Positions 1 to 10,970 are shown, numbered from the stretch's first letter. The stretch is 64,000 nucleotides of DNA from Candidatus Vesicomyosocius sp. SY067_SCS001 (GCF_014706615.1 NZ_CP054877.1:930001-994000), one strand, 5' to 3'. A program made the numbers and translations. The notes: generated by a model not told the origin, from the letters alone.

Positions 1-2
1 CT

Positions 3-143
3 GTTAAAGTTAATATTATTAATTCTGTCAAACAATTACAAAGCCAATCAACAGTGATTAAAGAATCTATTAAGAGTAATAAACTAAGGATTATAGGTGC
101 CAACTATTCTTTAACATCAGGTATGGTTCAGTTCCTGACTTAA
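3..143 (+). CDS. Beta-carbonic anhydrase, C-terminal end (partial)
   Basis: The window opens inside a gene whose last 46 codons are readable, ending in TAA. The tail has the spacing of the C-terminal helix and last strand of beta-class carbonic anhydrases: a helix with V-N-I-I-N-S-V, a charged stretch, then K-L-R-I-I-G-A-N-Y with S-G-M-V-Q-F-L. In that family the last part packs on the edge of the central sheet. The enzyme interconverts CO2 and bicarbonate, which would suit a carbon-fixing symbiont. The zinc ligands lie upstream of the window, so the class is inferred from the tail only. It converges on rimM with a 34-base gap and no clear terminator. Confidence 0.65.
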   Translation, partial: VKVNIINSVKQLQSQSTVIKESIKSNKLRIIGANYSLTSGMVQFLT

Positions 144-177
144 TTTTCTTAAGATTTTGTGATTGAAACCAAGTTGT

Positions 178-702
178 TTAAAAATTCTCATCCCAATCAA
201 CTAAAATAGTTTGATTATTTATATCCACTTGTATTAAAAATGGAGAAATATAAGGCACCCAGTGCTCTTTTACACCTCTAACTATAAGTACACTATTCGA
301 ACCAGTATCAACTAAATTAAGAACCTTACCAAGAACAATTTGTGTTTTATTAACTACTTCTAAACCAATTAAATCATTCCAGTAGTATTCACCTGCTTTT
401 AGTCTTAATAATTGTGATTTTTCAATATACAAGTTAGTATCTATATAGACTCTAGCTTGTTCTTTATCAAAAATATCTTTGATTTGTGCTACAATAGTTT
501 TAGCTTGCACACGACCTTGGGAAATATTTAAAGTTTGCCAATGACTATCGACATTTATATACCACGGTTGATAGGATAAAATATTCACCCTTGGATGAGT
601 ATGGGAGAAAACTTTAACCCAGCCATTAACACCAAAAAACCCATTAATCTTTCCGATTAATAGCTTTTGATTATTAGATATTAAAGACTCTGAATTACTC
701 AG
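178..702 (-). CDS. rimM: Ribosome maturation factor RimM (non-standard start)
   Basis: RimM binds ribosomal protein S19 and helps mature the head of the 30S subunit. The protein carries the N-terminal barrel signature (IGKINGFFGVNGWVKV, then HTHPR) and the C-terminal PRC-like part ending in ILVDWDENF. The first ATG, GTG or TTG in frame is the GTG at 588, which would remove about 38 residues including the conserved IGKI..GVNGWV strand. The frame stays open upstream to a TAG at 709-711 with no NTG codon except CTG at 700-702. Starting there gives 174 residues, the usual family length. I therefore place the start at CTG 702, but an ATA, ATC or ATT start just downstream is possible. It follows rpsP directly, the usual rpsP-rimM pairing, but trmD and rplS do not follow. 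Confidence 0.78.
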   Translation of the reverse strand: MSNSESLISNNQKLLIGKINGFFGVNGWVKVFSHTHPRVNILSYQPWYINVDSHWQTLNISQGRVQAKTIVAQIKDIFDKEQARVYIDTNLYIEKSQLLRLKAGEYYWNDLIGLEVVNKTQIVLGKVLNLVDTGSNSVLIVRGVKEHWVPYISPFLIQVDINNQTILVDWDENF

Positions 703-738
703 CGAGTTCTACTGATTATGCTATTAGTTTAGATAAAA

Positions 739-1014
739 TCAAAGATTTTTTGCTAACTTGACAGCAATACCTTGGTCTTTAAACTCTTTGACAAGCCGCT
801 TAACACGATCTGAAATTTGAGCACCTTTTGATGTCCAATATGCTAACCTAGCTTCTTCGATAATAAGCCTAACTTCTTGTCCATGGGTAACTGGATTAAA
901 ATATCCAAGTCGCTCAATATAAGAACTATCTCTACGTCTCCTAGAGTCTGTTGCTACAATTGAATAAAAAGGTTTTTTCTTGGCTCCACCACGAGCTAGT
1001 CTAATTTTAACCAT
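739..1014 (-). CDS. rpsP: 30S ribosomal protein S16
   Basis: A small basic ribosomal protein of 91 residues opening with [20 protein letters not shown] and containing the S16 signature [20 protein letters not shown]16 binds 16S rRNA early in 30S assembly. The ATG at 1014 has an AGGAAT element a few bases upstream. Its length is within the family range. It is followed by rimM after a gap of about 36 bases, so the two are probably co-transcribed. Confidence 0.97.
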   Translation of the reverse strand: MVKIRLARGGAKKKPFYSIVATDSRRRRDSSYIERLGYFNPVTHGQEVRLIIEEARLAYWTSKGAQISDRVKRLVKEFKDQGIAVKLAKNL

Positions 1015-1077
1015 GGTTTTATTCCTAATTTATATCATATAATAATATACTTATACATTACGGCATAAGATTAATTA

Positions 1078-2478
<1,401 letters not shown>

Positions 2479-2575
2479 TTATTCATCATATAAAAAAATA
2501 AGATTATGATATGAAAAAAGATACAGAAATAAAATGATAAAATTATATACTTTATTATTTTATATGAGAACTCAG

Positions 2576-5161
2576 ATGAAATCTGTATATCTTGAACATG
2601 TTAATAAACGCCAACAAAATAATTTACCGCCAATTGCCTTAAATACACAACAAACTGAATCAGTAATTAAGCATTTAATCAAAGGTGATCATTCACCTTT
2701 TTATCTTGATTTACTCACCCATCAGATACCACCTGGTGTTGATGAAGCTTCTTATATAAAGGCCAATTTTTTAAGTAGTGTTTCCAATGGAGATCAAACT
2801 TGTAATAGCATTTCTCAGGCGCATGCTACTTTTCTGTTAGGTACTATGATGGGTGGTTATAACATTAAGCCTTTAATTAAACTATTGGATATTGATACTA
2901 CAAGAGAAAATGCACAAATAGCACTAGCAAGTACCTTATTGATTTATGAGGCATATCAGACTATTATGGATAAATCTAAAACTAATTTCTACGCTAAAAA
3001 CGTTGTACAGAGTTGGGCAGATGCACAATGGTTTAACAAAAAAATACCCTTATCTGACAAAATTAAATTAACAGTTTTTCGTGTTGAAGGTGAAGTTAAT
3101 ACAGATGATTTATCACCTGCAACTCAAGCTTGGTCACGCCCAGATATTCCTTTACATGCGCAATCTATGTTAATTAAAAAAATGAATAACCCGCTTAAGA
3201 CAATTAAAAAACTCAAACAAAAAGGCCTACCATTAGTCTTTGTTGGTGATATTGTTGGCACAGGATCTTCACGAAAATCTGCTATTAACTCAGTACTTTG
3301 GCACATTGGTCATGATATTAATTACATACCTAATAAACGAAGTGGTGGTATTATACTGGGTGGTAAGATTGCACCAATATTTTTTAATACCGCACAAGAT
3401 TCTGGAGCCTTACCAATTGAGTGCGACGTTAGTAAAATGCGAATGGGTGATAAAATAACAATTTATCCATTTGAAGGAAAAATTACTAATAGCAAAGATG
3501 AGATTATTTCAACTTTTGTCATTTCACCAACTACACTGACTGATGAAGTACGTGCAGGTGGTCGAATCCCACTTATTATTGGCAGGGGTTTAACTGATAA
3601 AACTCGTAAAGACCTTGACTTACCTATCTCAACTACTTTTTTACGACCACAAACATTACGTAAAAGGACAGAAGAACAAAGTAGTAGTCAAAGTCATATT
3701 GGTTACACACTAGCACAAAAAATTGTTGGTAAAGCTTGTGGGGTAAATGGCATTTATCCAGGCACTTATTGTGAACCACGCATGTCTAGCGTAGGTTCAC
3801 AAGACACTACAGGAGCAATGACACGTGATGAGCTAAAAGAATTGGCTTGTCTTGAATTTTCAGCAGATTTAGTCATGCAAAGTTTTTGTCATACAGCCGC
3901 TTATCCTAAACCTATTGATTTAGAATTGCAACACTCACTACCTGATTTTATGAACTCACGTGGTGGTGTATCACTAAAGCCAGGTGATGGAATTATCCAC
4001 TCATGGCTTAATCGCATGCTATTGCCTGATACAGTAGGAACAGGTGGAGACTCTCATACACGCTTTCCTATTGGTATTAGTTTTCCAGCTGGATCTGGAC
4101 TAGTTGCTTTTAGTGCTTCACTTGGCGTGTTACCGCTCAATATGCCTGAATCTATCTTGGTACGTTTTACCGGTAAAATACAATCAGGAATTACCTTAAG
4201 GGACCTAGTCAATGCAATCCCATACACAGCTATACAAAAAAACCTACTAAACATTGATAAATCTAACAAAAAAAATATTTTCTCAGGGCGTATTCTAGAA
4301 ATTGAAGGGCTGAACAATTTAAAAGTAGAACAGGCATTCGAACTAGCCAATGCCTCAGCTGAGCGTTCTGCTAATGGTTGCACTATTAAACTAAATAAAG
4401 AACCTGTTATAGAATACTTAAGATCTAATATTGCTTTATTATCATCAATGATTAATAAAGGCTATGAAAATAAAAAAACTCTCGCTAGACGCATTCAAGC
4501 AATACAAAAATGGCTGGAAAAACCAGAACTACTAATAGCAGATTCAGATTGTGAATATACTTCCATTATTGAAATCAATCTTGATGAAATAAAAGAACCA
4601 ATCTTGGCATGTCCAAATGACCCAGATGATGTCAAACCTCTATCAGAACTAGCTAACACCAAAATTGATGAAGTTTTTATTGGTTCTTGTATGACTAATA
4701 TTGGTCATTTTAGAATGGCTGCACAATTATTAAAAAATGAATTAAATCTAGCAACTAAATTATGGATCGCACCACCCACCAGAATGGATAAAGCGCAACT
4801 CAAAGAAGAAGGTGTATATGATATATTTAATAAACTAACTAAACACGTCGAAATTCCCGGCTGTTCTTTATGTATGGGCAACCAAGCACAAGTTAAAAAC
4901 AATGCCACAGTTGTATCTACCTCAACACGTAACTTCCCTAATCGCTTAGGAAATAATACAAACGTTTACTTATCTTCTGCTGAAGTGGCAACAATTACTG
5001 CAAAACTAGGATATATCCCAACAAACACAGAATATCAACTAGCAATAAAGAACATTAAACCAATAGAGGAACAAATTTATCAAAATCTAAATTTTGATAA
5101 ATTAGAAGAATATAAAGAAGAGATAAATAATCTATCACTAAAAAATATCTTAAATGAATAA
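2576..5161 (+). CDS. acnB: Bifunctional aconitate hydratase 2 / 2-methylisocitrate dehydratase
   Basis: AcnB isomerises citrate to isocitrate in the TCA cycle using a [4Fe-4S] cluster. The sequence matches the AcnB layout: an N-terminal HEAT-like domain (PPGVDEASYIKANFL, GTMMGGYNIKPLI), then the swivel domain (TNTDDLSP-like NTDDLSPATQAWSRPDIPLHA, GDIVGTGSSRKSA), then the catalytic core (CEPRMSSVGSQDTTG, GGDSHTRFPIGISFPAGSG). Cluster cysteines appear in GSCMTNIGHF and GCSLCMGNQ, and the C-terminus has the substrate-binding STRNFPNRLG. The frame is open from 2534, but alignment with family N-termini (MKSVYLEHVNKR) favours the ATG at 2576, giving 861 residues. It stands alone on the plus strand. 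Confidence 0.96.
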   Translation: MKSVYLEHVNKRQQNNLPPIALNTQQTESVIKHLIKGDHSPFYLDLLTHQIPPGVDEASYIKANFLSSVSNGDQTCNSISQAHATFLLGTMMGGYNIKPLIKLLDIDTTRENAQIALASTLLIYEAYQTIMDKSKTNFYAKNVVQSWADAQWFNKKIPLSDKIKLTVFRVEGEVNTDDLSPATQAWSRPDIPLHAQSMLIKKMNNPLKTIKKLKQKGLPLVFVGDIVGTGSSRKSAINSVLWHIGHDINYIPNKRSGGIILGGKIAPIFFNTAQDSGALPIECDVSKMRMGDKITIYPFEGKITNSKDEIISTFVISPTTLTDEVRAGGRIPLIIGRGLTDKTRKDLDLPISTTFLRPQTLRKRTEEQSSSQSHIGYTLAQKIVGKACGVNGIYPGTYCEPRMSSVGSQDTTGAMTRDELKELACLEFSADLVMQSFCHTAAYPKPIDLELQHSLPDFMNSRGGVSLKPGDGIIHSWLNRMLLPDTVGTGGDSHTRFPIGISFPAGSGLVAFSASLGVLPLNMPESILVRFTGKIQSGITLRDLVNAIPYTAIQKNLLNIDKSNKKNIFSGRILEIEGLNNLKVEQAFELANASAERSANGCTIKLNKEPVIEYLRSNIALLSSMINKGYENKKTLARRIQAIQKWLEKPELLIADSDCEYTSIIEINLDEIKEPILACPNDPDDVKPLSELANTKIDEVFIGSCMTNIGHFRMAAQLLKNELNLATKLWIAPPTRMDKAQLKEEGVYDIFNKLTKHVEIPGCSLCMGNQAQVKNNATVVSTSTRNFPNRLGNNTNVYLSSAEVATITAKLGYIPTNTEYQLAIKNIKPIEEQIYQNLNFDKLEEYKEEINNLSLKNILNE

Positions 5162-5214
5162 TCAATAAAAAATTCCAAAGAAAAAATTATTCACTAATAT
5201 TTGATTAAGAAAAG

Positions 5215-5370
5215 CTACTTAATCTTAACTTCCTTATACATCACATGTTTTCTAACAACTGGATCAAATTTTTTAACTTCTACCTTCTCCGGATGGAGGC
5301 GTTTATTTTTAGTGGCTGTATAAAAATGACCTGTTTTAGCTGATGACACTAATTTAATTTTCTCTCTCAT
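5215..5370 (-). CDS. rpmG: 50S ribosomal protein L33
   Basis: This 51-residue gene is short but unambiguous. It begins [20 protein letters not shown], continues with the L33 core ([22 protein letters not shown]) and ends in YKEVKIK. It lacks the paired cysteines of zinc-binding L33 forms, as in most gammaproteobacteria. The ATG at 5370 overlaps the rpmB stop codon (ATGA), which indicates translational coupling in an rpmB-rpmG operon. Confidence 0.97.
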   Translation of the reverse strand: MREKIKLVSSAKTGHFYTATKNKRLHPEKVEVKKFDPVVRKHVMYKEVKIK

Positions 5371-5618
5371 AAACTTAACTCCTTAAACTTTCCGCGATGT
5401 GTACGAATCTCGGTTAATACAATATTGATACCTTTTTTATCAATAATACGAAATCCTTTAGCTGATAACTTCAACTTAACAAAACGATTCTCACTTTCTA
5501 CCCAGAAACGATGTTTGTGAAGATTTGGATAAAAACGACGACGCGTTTTATTATTCGCATGAGATACATTATTACCACTAATTGGTCGCTTACCCGTAAC
5601 CATACATACCTTTGCCAT
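5367..5618 (-). CDS. rpmB: 50S ribosomal protein L28
   Basis: The protein opens [21 protein letters not shown] and has the family core [29 protein letters not shown] followed by IDKKGI. It is 83 residues long, a few more than the E. coli protein. L28 is a 50S component needed for subunit joining. It is the first gene of the rpmB-rpmG pair, with a four-base stop/start overlap. Confidence 0.97.
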   Translation of the reverse strand: MAKVCMVTGKRPISGNNVSHANNKTRRRFYPNLHKHRFWVESENRFVKLKLSAKGFRIIDKKGINIVLTEIRTHRGKFKELSL

Positions 5619-5699
5619 AACTCACCATCAAAAATCTAAAAGACATGAATTATATCTTAAAATTATTCAACTTTCAAAGGTAAATTATACAAAAATCTA

Positions 5700-5728
5700 T
5701 TTACTATTAACCAAACAGACGGTATCAT
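5700..5728 (+). promoter_or_regulatory. Probable promoter of tRNA-Ser
   Basis: TTTACT at 5700-5705 and TATCAT at 5723-5728 are separated by 17 bases, close to the sigma-70 consensus. The -10 ends 11 bases before the tRNA 5' end, so a transcript would start about 5 bases upstream of the mature tRNA. Assigned from spacing and match only. Confidence 0.5.
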
Positions 5729-5739
5729 ACACCAATGTC

Positions 5740-5829
5740 GGAGGGATGGCAGAGTGGCTGAATGCACCGGTCTTGAAAACCGGCAAGGGCTAATACCCTT
5801 CTAGGGTTCAAATCCCTATCCCTCTACCA
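5740..5829 (+). tRNA. tRNA-Ser (anticodon UGA)
   Basis: A 90-base class II tRNA with a long variable arm, typical of tRNA-Ser. The anticodon stem-loop reads ACCGG-TCTTGAAA-CCGG with TGA in the loop. The T arm is TAGGG-TTCAAAT-CCCTA and CCA is encoded at 5827-5829. The acceptor stem pairs GGAGGGA with TCCCTCT, so the first pair is G-U. It reads the UCA family of serine codons. Confidence 0.95.
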
Positions 5830-6338
5830 TGAATAACGCGAAATATACTACACTCACTAAATATTAAAACAACATTTATTTAGTCTTAATAAAATAACCT
5901 TTTATTAACTATTCTTACAAAAAGTTTACCACGTCCCGTATATTACCTGCTAAATACCAAAAAATTTACTTTTATGAAACAACTATTATTGTTTTGCACT
6001 AACATTAAAGATATGATTAAAGTAATAATTATTTTTATACTTTTAGATGATATTTATCATAAACTATTGGATTATCTTGTCTAGTAAGACAAATTTGCAT
6101 ACACTAAAAATAAAGACAAAAAACAAATATTTATCATCAAAGCAATATTTCTCTTATTACACCACAAATCATTTAAAATAAAAAAACTAAACAAAACTTA
6201 GTATTACAAAACAAATTAAACATTAATATACTTAATATCATAGCTTATATTAAGTTTAAATCAAAAAAAGAAACGATAGTCCTTAATCTAATAATAGAAT
6301 TATAGCTGAAAAATAATAGTTAACATTTTAAACCATAA
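5830..6338. other. AT-rich spacer without recognisable gene
   Basis: About 510 bases between tRNA-Ser and the end of pyrE. I find no frame with convincing protein similarity on either strand, no tRNA and no strong hairpin with a T run. It is one of several eroded spacers in the window. Confidence 0.6.
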
Positions 6339-6962
6339 TTATCTCTGCACTTCAATACGATCAATTAACGCATAATTATTGCTTTGTTTTAAATAATCCA
6401 CCACATTCGATAAATTAATAATACTGAATACTGAAATACCAAAATTATGCTCAACTTCCTGAATAGCAGATTGTCCACTCTTACCTTTTTCTTGGCGATC
6501 AACTGCCACAATCACGCCTTTAACAGTAGCGCCATTTGCTTTAATAATATCCACCGCCTCATGAATAGCGGTACCTGCTGTGATTACGTCATCAATAATC
6601 AAAATATTACCTTCAAGTGGATGACCAATAATATCTCCGCCTTCTCCGTAAGTCTTTACTTCTTTACGATTAAAACTATAAGACACGTCTTTATTAAAAA
6701 TATAATTAAATGCCACAGCTGTTGCCGTTACTAGTGGAATACCTTTGTAAGATGGACCAAATAAAACATCAAAATCTAAGCCACTATTCTCAATCGCTAT
6801 AGCATAGAATTTTCCCAATTGAGAAAGATACTGCCCAGTATTAAACACTCCAACATTAAAAAAATAAGGGCTAATTCGACCAGATTTTAAGGTGAAATTA
6901 CCAAACTTAAGCGCACCACTATTCAACATAAACTTTACAAAGTCTTCTTGATACTGTTCCAT
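6339..6962 (-). CDS. pyrE: Orotate phosphoribosyltransferase
   Basis: PyrE joins orotate to PRPP, giving OMP in pyrimidine synthesis. The 207-residue protein has the N-terminal substrate segment ([14 protein letters not shown]), the [14 protein letters not shown] loop and the PRPP-binding signature [17 protein letters not shown]. The ATG at 6962 is preceded by GGAAAA. It diverges from the exonuclease III gene with only about 25 bases between starts, so their promoters must overlap the coding ends. Full length for the gammaproteobacterial type. Confidence 0.97.
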   Translation of the reverse strand: MEQYQEDFVKFMLNSGALKFGNFTLKSGRISPYFFNVGVFNTGQYLSQLGKFYAIAIENSGLDFDVLFGPSYKGIPLVTATAVAFNYIFNKDVSYSFNRKEVKTYGEGGDIIGHPLEGNILIIDDVITAGTAIHEAVDIIKANGATVKGVIVAVDRQEKGKSGQSAIQEVEHNFGISVFSIINLSNVVDYLKQSNNYALIDRIEVQR

Positions 6963-6987
6963 TTAATTTTCCTATAAAATAGTTCCA

Positions 6988-7758
6988 ATGATAAGAATTA
7001 TAACTACTAATGTCAATGGAATTCGTGCCGCCGAAAGAAAAGGTTTTTTAAATTGGATAAAAACTCAAAATGCAGACGTAGTTTGTCTGCAAGAAATCAA
7101 GGCAAAAGAAGATCAATTAGATGAGCGATTTTATCCAAAAGAATACCATTGCTATTATCAACCTGCCGAAAAGAAAGGCTATTCTGGCACGACAATTTTT
7201 ACCAAACAAACACCCATTCAAGTCATTAAAGAAAGTCCATGGAAAGATATTAATTTTGAAGGACGATTTATTCAAGTTAACTTCAAAAAATTTTCAGTTA
7301 TTTCAATTTATATACATTCAGGTAGTGCCAAACAAACACGCCAAGATTTAAAAATGGAATTTTTAAATGAACGATTTATGCCTTACTTACAAGATCTTAA
7401 GATAAGCGAACGTAAGGTAATTATTTGTGGTGATATGAATATTATACACCAAGAAAGAGATATCAAGAATTGGAAAGCCAATCAAAAAAATTCAGGCTGC
7501 TTACCAGAAGAACGCGCTTGGCTGGATAAGTTGTTTTTTAAAGTTGGCTTTATTGATGGATTTCGTGAAGTCAATCAAAAAGATAATCAATACACTTGGT
7601 GGAGCAATCGAGGACAAGCATGGGCGAATAATATCGGCTGGCGTATTGATTATCAAATTCTAACTCCAAATCTTAAAGGTAAAGTTAAAAATGCTAATAT
7701 TTATAAAAATAAGCGTTTTTCAGACCATGCACCAATTATTATAGATTATCAACTATGA
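6988..7758 (+). CDS. Exodeoxyribonuclease III family AP endonuclease
   Basis: This enzyme cuts DNA 5' to abasic sites and removes 3' blocking groups in base excision repair. The 256-residue protein shows the exonuclease-endonuclease-phosphatase fold motifs in order: TTNVNGIRAAERKGF, VVCLQEIKA (metal-binding Glu), SGTTIFTK, IYIHSGS, VIICGDMNI (catalytic Asp and Asn), TWWSNRGQAWANNIGWRIDY and a final FSDHAPIIIDY with the catalytic Asp-His pair. It resembles both ExoA and XthA annotations, so I give no symbol. It stands alone, followed by a long spacer. Confidence 0.94.
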   Translation: MIRIITTNVNGIRAAERKGFLNWIKTQNADVVCLQEIKAKEDQLDERFYPKEYHCYYQPAEKKGYSGTTIFTKQTPIQVIKESPWKDINFEGRFIQVNFKKFSVISIYIHSGSAKQTRQDLKMEFLNERFMPYLQDLKISERKVIICGDMNIIHQERDIKNWKANQKNSGCLPEERAWLDKLFFKVGFIDGFREVNQKDNQYTWWSNRGQAWANNIGWRIDYQILTPNLKGKVKNANIYKNKRFSDHAPIIIDYQL

Positions 7759-8582
7759 CAAACGTCAATAATAACAAATCTGCATCAAATACATTATTTC
7801 TAATAGTTTAAATAAGATAAATAAACAAACAACGATAAAAGATAAGACACTCTAATTCAACACTATCTATATCTTGCTACATCTGAACTTTAAACATTTC
7901 TAAATACTAGATTACTTGGAAAAGTAACAGTATTAAATACTAGTTAATTACATTAATTTAATCAAAATTATCAACTCTTTTGATTAATTCAACATCGTTA
8001 AATTATTGCTTAAACGATCATTTATGACGTACTATTTCCATCTATTACAAATTTAAATAGCTTGTTCAAATTTAAATAGCTTGTTCAAATTTAAATATAA
8101 CATAGGTCAATGATAGTTAAAGTCTACATAATTAAGTTATATACAAATAATCTAATTGGGACTACTTAACACTAATATTAATATAGAATAACTCTATATC
8201 TGTATTAATTGTATGTAACATTGAGATGTTTTGATTAATTAGACATAAAAAATTTATAAAGTAAGTATAACTTACCAAAGAAAAATGAACCTTATTAACC
8301 TAAGCCTAAATATTCTATTCATCCTACTATCATAAGAAATTTTATCCTATTTATTCTAGATACAAATAAAGTCATTATAATAACAGGTAAATAGAAAACC
8401 ATTTTTTGGTTTAATACTTATAAATATACCATACATCACTTAACTTTCAAACGGTAAAATACAGATTATTATAACGAATAACTCTTATAAAATACTCGTT
8501 CCTTTAGATTTTTTAATACGTTTTTTGTTTTAATTTTATTGGCAACAATCCATTAAATACTATTTATATTTATGCTAATATT
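7759..8582. other. AT-rich eroded spacer
   Basis: About 820 bases between the exonuclease III gene and trmB with no convincing reading frame. In some relatives thiG lies just before trmB; I looked for a ThiG C-terminus here and did not find one. The stretch holds a short tandem repeat near 8050 and possible promoter elements near 8540-8575 (TTGGCA, then an AT-rich -10) for trmB. Confidence 0.55.
8048..8097. repeat. Tandem repeat, 19-base unit, about 2.6 copies
   Basis: The unit CAAATTTAAATAGCTTGTT occurs at 8048-8066 and 8067-8085 without mismatch, followed by a partial copy from 8086. It lies in a non-coding spacer and is probably a slippage product. I see no second location for it in the window. 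Confidence 0.9.
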
Positions 8583-9266
8583 TTGATAAATCAAATAAGA
8601 AAAATTAAAAGTTTTGTACGTCGTCCTGGCAGATTAACTCTAGGTCAGGAAATGGGTCTGACTAAGTTTTGGGTAGATCATGGAGTAGATTTACCAAAAG
8701 GTAAAATTGATTTAAATGCTTTATTTGTTAAACAACAAAAAATTGTTTTAGAAATTGGTTTTGGCAATGGCGATAGTTTACTGAAAATGGCAATTAATAC
8801 ACCTGATAGAAATTTTTTGGGTATTGAAGTGTATGAAGCAGGTGTTGGTCAATTAATTAATAAGGCGCACAAGTACCAATTAAATAATCTTAAAATAATT
8901 AAAGAAGATGCTGTTAAAGTATTAACAAATCATATAGAAGATAATAGTTTTAATCTTTTTCAACTGTTTTTCCCTGATCCATGGCATAAAAAAAAGCATT
9001 TTAAACGTCGATTAGTACAAACTGATTTTTTAAATTTATTATCACATAAAATGATTAAAAGTGGAAAAATTCATATAATAACTGACTGGAAACATTATGC
9101 TATTCATATGATGACAATCTTAGAAAACCACCCTAACTTTAAAAACACACAGAATGCTCCTATCTATTCACCGAGACCTGAACATCAACCTATTACCAAG
9201 TTTGAACAACGAAGTCATAAACTTGGACATGATGTTTGGAATTTGATCTTTACAAACGAGAAATAA
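8583..9266 (+). CDS. trmB: tRNA (guanine-N7-)-methyltransferase
   Basis: TrmB methylates N7 of G46 in the variable loop of tRNAs using S-adenosylmethionine. Of 227 residues, VLEIGFGNGDSLLKMA near residue 58 forms the SAM-binding motif I, and LFFPDPWHKKKHFKRRLVQ carries the TrmB-specific catalytic Asp and basic loop. The C-terminal T-K-F-E-Q-R-S-H-K-L-G-H segment is also typical. The N-terminus (SFVRRPGRLTLGQ) matches the family and starts at TTG 8583 with no better start. fxsA follows after one base, so the two are probably one unit. Confidence 0.95.
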   Translation: MINQIRKIKSFVRRPGRLTLGQEMGLTKFWVDHGVDLPKGKIDLNALFVKQQKIVLEIGFGNGDSLLKMAINTPDRNFLGIEVYEAGVGQLINKAHKYQLNNLKIIKEDAVKVLTNHIEDNSFNLFQLFFPDPWHKKKHFKRRLVQTDFLNLLSHKMIKSGKIHIITDWKHYAIHMMTILENHPNFKNTQNAPIYSPRPEHQPITKFEQRSHKLGHDVWNLIFTNEK

Positions 9267-9267
9267 T

Positions 9268-9720
9268 ATGATTTTTCCAATATTTGTAGTCATGACTCTG
9301 CTTGAAATTTATGTACTCGCCTCAGTAGGTGCTGCTATTGGTGGTTTTTCAACAGTTTTATTAGTCATCATCACAGCATTTATTGGCTTCTTTTTATTAA
9401 AACAACAAGGTTATTCAACAATAGCTAAAGCACAAAATACAATCTCAAATAGTCAAACATCTACCTTTACAAGGCTTGAAGGTGTAATAATTGTATTATC
9501 TGGTGTGTTGTTATTAACCCCTGGGTTTATTACTGATATGATTGGTCTCTTAGGTCTATTACCCTTTTCTAGATCTTATTTTATTAACCGAATTTTAGAA
9601 AAAAATGCAAAAAAAATATTTAACAACAATCACTCTGGTTTTATTCATAAAACCCAAAACACTCAACCTCAACAACGTAATGAAAAGAACACCATTGAAG
9701 GTGAATTTTGGGAGGATTAA
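9268..9720 (+). CDS. fxsA: FxsA family membrane protein
   Basis: A 150-residue inner-membrane protein with the FxsA layout: a short N-terminal membrane segment with an E-I-Y-V-L motif, a second segment (GAAIGGFSTVLLVIITAFIG), a cytoplasmic linker, and a third hydrophobic stretch with LLLTPGFITDMIGLLGLLP, the family hallmark. The tail is polar and Asn/Gln-rich. E. coli FxsA relieves phage T7 exclusion by the F plasmid when overproduced; its normal role is unknown. It lies between trmB and folC, and its last codons overlap the probable folC start. Confidence 0.88.
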   Translation: MIFPIFVVMTLLEIYVLASVGAAIGGFSTVLLVIITAFIGFFLLKQQGYSTIAKAQNTISNSQTSTFTRLEGVIIVLSGVLLLTPGFITDMIGLLGLLPFSRSYFINRILEKNAKKIFNNNHSGFIHKTQNTQPQQRNEKNTIEGEFWED

Positions 9721-10919
9721 ACACTCTTAATGACTGGTTAAATTACCAAAAAAACTTACATTTTAAGAAAATTGATTTAGGACTAGAACGTGTTACAGAA
9801 GTTTATAAAAAACTTTTTCCAAAAGGCGTACTTTTTCAAGTAATTACAGTTGCTGGTACGAATGGTAAGGGTTCCACCGTTGCTTTTATTGATAGTATTT
9901 ACCAACAATCAAACTTTAAAGTGGGAAAATTTAGCTCGCCACACATTCTTAAATACAATGAACGCTTTGTGATTAACGGTATACAAGCTACTGATAGGAA
10001 GATTTGTTCAGCGTTTAATAAAATAGAGCAAGTTCGAGAAAAAACATCACTCACTTATTTTGAATTTTCAACACTAGCTGCTCTGATTATTTTTGATCTA
10101 GAAAAAGTTGATGTGGCTGTATTAGAAGTAGGAATGGGTGGTCGGCTTGATTCAGTTAATATTGTTGATAATAACGTTAGTGTTATCACCAATATTGACA
10201 TTGATCATGTAGATTATTTAGGGAATACTCGTGAATTAATTGGGTTTGAGAAAGCAGGCATTATGCGAAAAAATACACCTTGTATTTGTGCTGATACTCA
10301 TCCGCCCACTTCAATTAATCAACATGCACATCAAATCAATGCGCAACTAGAATTTGTAAAACAAAGATACACAGGTGATATTGGCCTAATTAGCAAGCAT
10401 CAACAACAAAATGCAGCAACAGCAATACTTACTGTACAAAAATTGAATAAAACGTTACCAATAAATACTACTGAAATTAAAACAGGTATTAAATATGTAA
10501 AACTTAATGCCAGATTCCAAATAGAAACTATTCATAATAAAACCTTTATTTTTGATGTTGCACACAATGCAGCTGCAGTTAAAGTATTATCAGCAGAACT
10601 AGCAAAGCAAAAAAGTCCTACCATTGCAATATTTTCAGCTTTAAAAGATAAAAATATTGGTTTGATGATTAATAAAATTAGTATGATTATAAATCAATGG
10701 CTATTAGTACCACTTAATGTTAGCCGGGCAATAAGTATGCAAACACTTAGCAACCAGTTTAGTTTAGATCATAATATCCAAATTTGCAATGATATGCAAG
10801 ACGCTATTAATCACAGCATTAATGACAAACAATATCAGCGCATTGTTATTTTTGGGTCATTTTATGTTGTGGCTAATGCATTGAAAATACTTACCCCATT
10901 TATGAAAAATAATAAATAA
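9708..10919 (+). CDS. folC: Folylpolyglutamate synthase / dihydrofolate synthase
   Basis: FolC adds glutamate to dihydropteroate and extends polyglutamate tails on folates. The 403-residue protein has the Mur-ligase-type P-loop VAGTNGKGSTVAF, the metal/ATP region VGMGGRLDSVNIV, DIDHVDYLGNT and FEKAGIMR. The C-terminal domain keeps FDVAHNAAAV. The best start is TTG 9708 with GAAGG upstream, placing T-L-N-D-W-L-N-Y at the usual N-terminal position; it overlaps fxsA by 13 bases. In many relatives folC precedes cvpA-purF-metZ exactly as here, but accD, its usual upstream neighbour, lies far away at 48 kb. Confidence 0.94.
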   Translation: MGGLNTLNDWLNYQKNLHFKKIDLGLERVTEVYKKLFPKGVLFQVITVAGTNGKGSTVAFIDSIYQQSNFKVGKFSSPHILKYNERFVINGIQATDRKICSAFNKIEQVREKTSLTYFEFSTLAALIIFDLEKVDVAVLEVGMGGRLDSVNIVDNNVSVITNIDIDHVDYLGNTRELIGFEKAGIMRKNTPCICADTHPPTSINQHAHQINAQLEFVKQRYTGDIGLISKHQQQNAATAILTVQKLNKTLPINTTEIKTGIKYVKLNARFQIETIHNKTFIFDVAHNAAAVKVLSAELAKQKSPTIAIFSALKDKNIGLMINKISMIINQWLLVPLNVSRAISMQTLSNQFSLDHNIQICNDMQDAINHSINDKQYQRIVIFGSFYVVANALKILTPFMKNNK

Positions 10920-10970
10920 TAAATCTTGTACAATTACAACTAATCACATAGTATCTCTAGGAGGGAATTA

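Noticed and set aside
2534-2575. Upstream start for acnB
   Set aside because: The first 14 codons do not align with AcnB N-termini; ATG 2576 does.
7759-8582. thiG fossil before trmB
   Set aside because: thiG precedes trmB in some relatives, but I found no ThiG-like fragment in any frame.
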